This document shows, piece after piece, positions 45,001 to 48,000 of a DNA stretch of 64,000 nt. The stretch is taken from the NCBI RefSeq assembly GCF_032854445.1, contig NC_088306.1, positions 22,603,764 through 22,667,763 of the forward strand, read 5' to 3'. The stretch comes from Liolophura sinensis. Its lineage: Eukaryota > Mollusca > Polyplacophora > Chitonida > Chitonidae. Position 1 is the first letter of the stretch, and every line of letters begins with the position of its first letter. Made by a program: the position numbers and the translations under genes. The notes beneath the pieces were generated by a model, which did not search any database, was not told where the DNA came from, and saw only the letters and a program-made list of their open reading frames with translations.

Positions 45001-48000
45001 GGATATCAAGTATACATATACACAAATAAATGAATTCCTTTACATGTACTAAGCAACTGACAGATATGACTACATCTATTGACATTATTTGATCGATTGA
45101 CTCATTTACCTTGGGGCAAATGTACCTGCATTTACATGTGGTTATGGATGTACCCTTTGGTACTGACACTGACACTGGTTCTGTATATACCAGGTTCATC
45201 CTGATTAAATGACTGATTGACTTATTTATGAATTTAAGACTACGTGTGCATGTATATACACATGTGAGTGAAACCCTTGGAATTCTGCATATACAGATTA
45301 TATTTATTGCTTCCCTTTGCAAGGATTTGCCTCCCTTGACAGCAGGTATCAGTTCAACCATGCCATGTTGTGTGCATTTAGAAACAAGGGCCTATCTAGC
45401 CAAATAGTTTGAGTACCTTTTCTGATTTGCAAATCTGTAGGTTTCACCACTTCTGTATATGCAAATAACACAAAAAATATGAAAATTTTTATCACTTCCA
45501 ATCCTAAACTTGAGACTCCCGAACCCTTCTCAGGGGTTCAAAAACGCTCTTGATCAGGCCCTGGAAATTGCCGGCTGGCTCAGGTTTATCCACCCTTTAT
45601 TACTGAACACCAACAGGTTCCCCTGAAGAGATGTCACAATATTTTTGATTAGACAATGAATCAGGCAGAGTCAGGTAGAGTAAGTCGGTCATGTCAGTTG
45701 TGCTGGAATGATGTCATTTGTGGCTATACATCAGCGATGGCTGATGTCCAGTATTCTTGCAGGACGTCACTCCATGCAAAATTAGAAATGGCAGAATGCT
45801 TTTAATTCCATATTTAATTATCCTCTGAAACTAACAACAGCAGTTTCAATGCAATTCCATTTCTTTTTTTGAGCAATTTAGGAAAGCAATTCAAACTATC
45901 TTGATCCTTATCATTTAACATGGTTTTAAGACATACAGACAAGGGAGTAGTTTCCCTTCAAGGCCAAAAGTACTGGTATATTTCGCATGAACCCTCAGTA
46001 AGGAAGCTGTTACAGTTAGCTGTGTTAACATCAGCTTTGTCAACCCACACTGACTAACTTATTGAACAATTTGCTTACTCAGCTTAAGACCTGGGGCCAG
46101 GATCACAGAGTGATCTTTACATAGACTTATAGTCAAAATTTCAATCACGAAGCGATCTTTATATAGACCTAAGTCAAAATTTCAATCATTAAATTTGGTA
46201 TGTTCCTTTCCCGTATTTTAGCTAAACTTTGTTATACAATAACTTACCCTGAATTTACGCTATCAAACAACATTTTCACCTTGTTACATCAGAAATAAGA
46301 ATTTTAAGTGGCCTGAAAATTTGACATGAGTGTAAGATTGCTTTGTGACCCCAGTGTCTCAAGTAAATGTATCAGTATTTCTGCTGGACCTGCTCAGTAT
46401 AGAAATTGACAGTTGTCTTGAGTCAGTTTTGTTGACTCACAATGATTGATCAAGTGATCGACTGACCACCTGAAGATTAAAAATATCAGTAGTATGGAAA
46501 CCACTATAGCAATTCTAATTTCATGGTTTGTCCAGCTGCTGATCAACTAATAAAGCTATCGAAATATACAGCTTGGAAAGAAAAAAGAAAAAAAAAAAAA
46601 ATAGCTACACAAGCCTATCTAAATAAGATCCATGTAAATTACTGTACACATGTATAAACTAATATTACTTTTTCTTATAAATTCTTATATTTAATTTCAT
46701 ATATATGTTTGAAAACAAATGTTTCACTAACGTAAGATACAAGCAAACAAAAGATGGATAAATGATACATAATTAGAGCCATTTCCATAAATTTTGAAAA
46801 TTTATACATTTTCAGCTACTGTTCAATATTTCTTATTATGAAAATATGTTCTGATTTATGGAGTTGTATGATTCTTTACAGTGCTCACGGACTAAAGATT
46901 TTGACATTTCGTAACTTATTACATGCTGGCAGTAAAAATTCAAAGGAAAAGACTGAGCTATAAATTGATGTAAGTATCACTAAATAGACCACTTCAAACT
47001 ATGCAAAAATATACTTTCATATTTTTTACATATATTTTTGTGAAGAGAGTTCTAGGCATTCAAACATCTGAATTCTATGGTGGGCTTTATGGATCATACT
47101 ATCAGAGTTTAGGAACTCTGCCGTCACAAGGAGTTCAACTTCTTCCAACTCTAATCATGACACTGAATATTTGCATTTATAACTCTTTTTTCCCATGAGT
47201 AAAAGATTACTGATTCCCAAAAATTCCTTTATCTAGTGAACATCAGGAATAAAAAAAGGTGGTGTGACATCAAAGTTCCTAGATACTGTCAATATGGCCC
47301 ATAAAGCCCACCACAGTATTCAAATATTTGAGTGCTCTTCAACACTCTTAAAAAGAAAAAATAAGAAATAAATGAAAGTACTTTTACATACATGTATAAC
47401 TTTCAGTTGTCTGTATGATGAACCTTAATAAACATTTTAGCTTTCTTTTATTTCAATGAATTTTCTCAGCACAAGGCTCCCCTTGAAAAGTGGCCAGCTA
47501 CAGGTACATGTACATGACAGAGAATAAAAAGATTAGTAGTACAGAAGGTTTTCTGTTTCTCCACAAAAAGTACTGCCGGTTACTGCCTTTCAATGAACTA
47601 CATGGTAGATTGTCACACCAATGTGACAATTCTCCAACATTTAGCTAATAGTGGAATGTCTATGTGTATATCCACAAGACAGTCCAAGAAAATTAGGTAA
47701 TGTTTGCTCGCTTAGTTCACTTCAAGGAGTCCACTTTGTTTGCATCAAGCATGACTATTAAGTGGTTGCACAGGAACTTCAAAAGGCCAAGCGTAACTAA
47801 TTGGCATGCGTTACAGTGCATGGCAATGGCAAACACTCATGCATGTCACAACTCCTTGACCTGTCGTGTGTGTAATGGGAGGGATACAAATTACATGTAT
47901 GCTATGAGATGAATGCAATGTGGAAAAGATTAATGATGGAAGTGGATGTTATCTGAGTTTAATACATAAGCAGGGTCAAACACAAGGACATTTTGCATGG

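Noticed and set aside
44846-45361. 171-codon minus frame inside RUBCN intron 1
   Set aside because: No recognisable domain, AT-rich composition, no splice sites in phase with exon 1 or 2.
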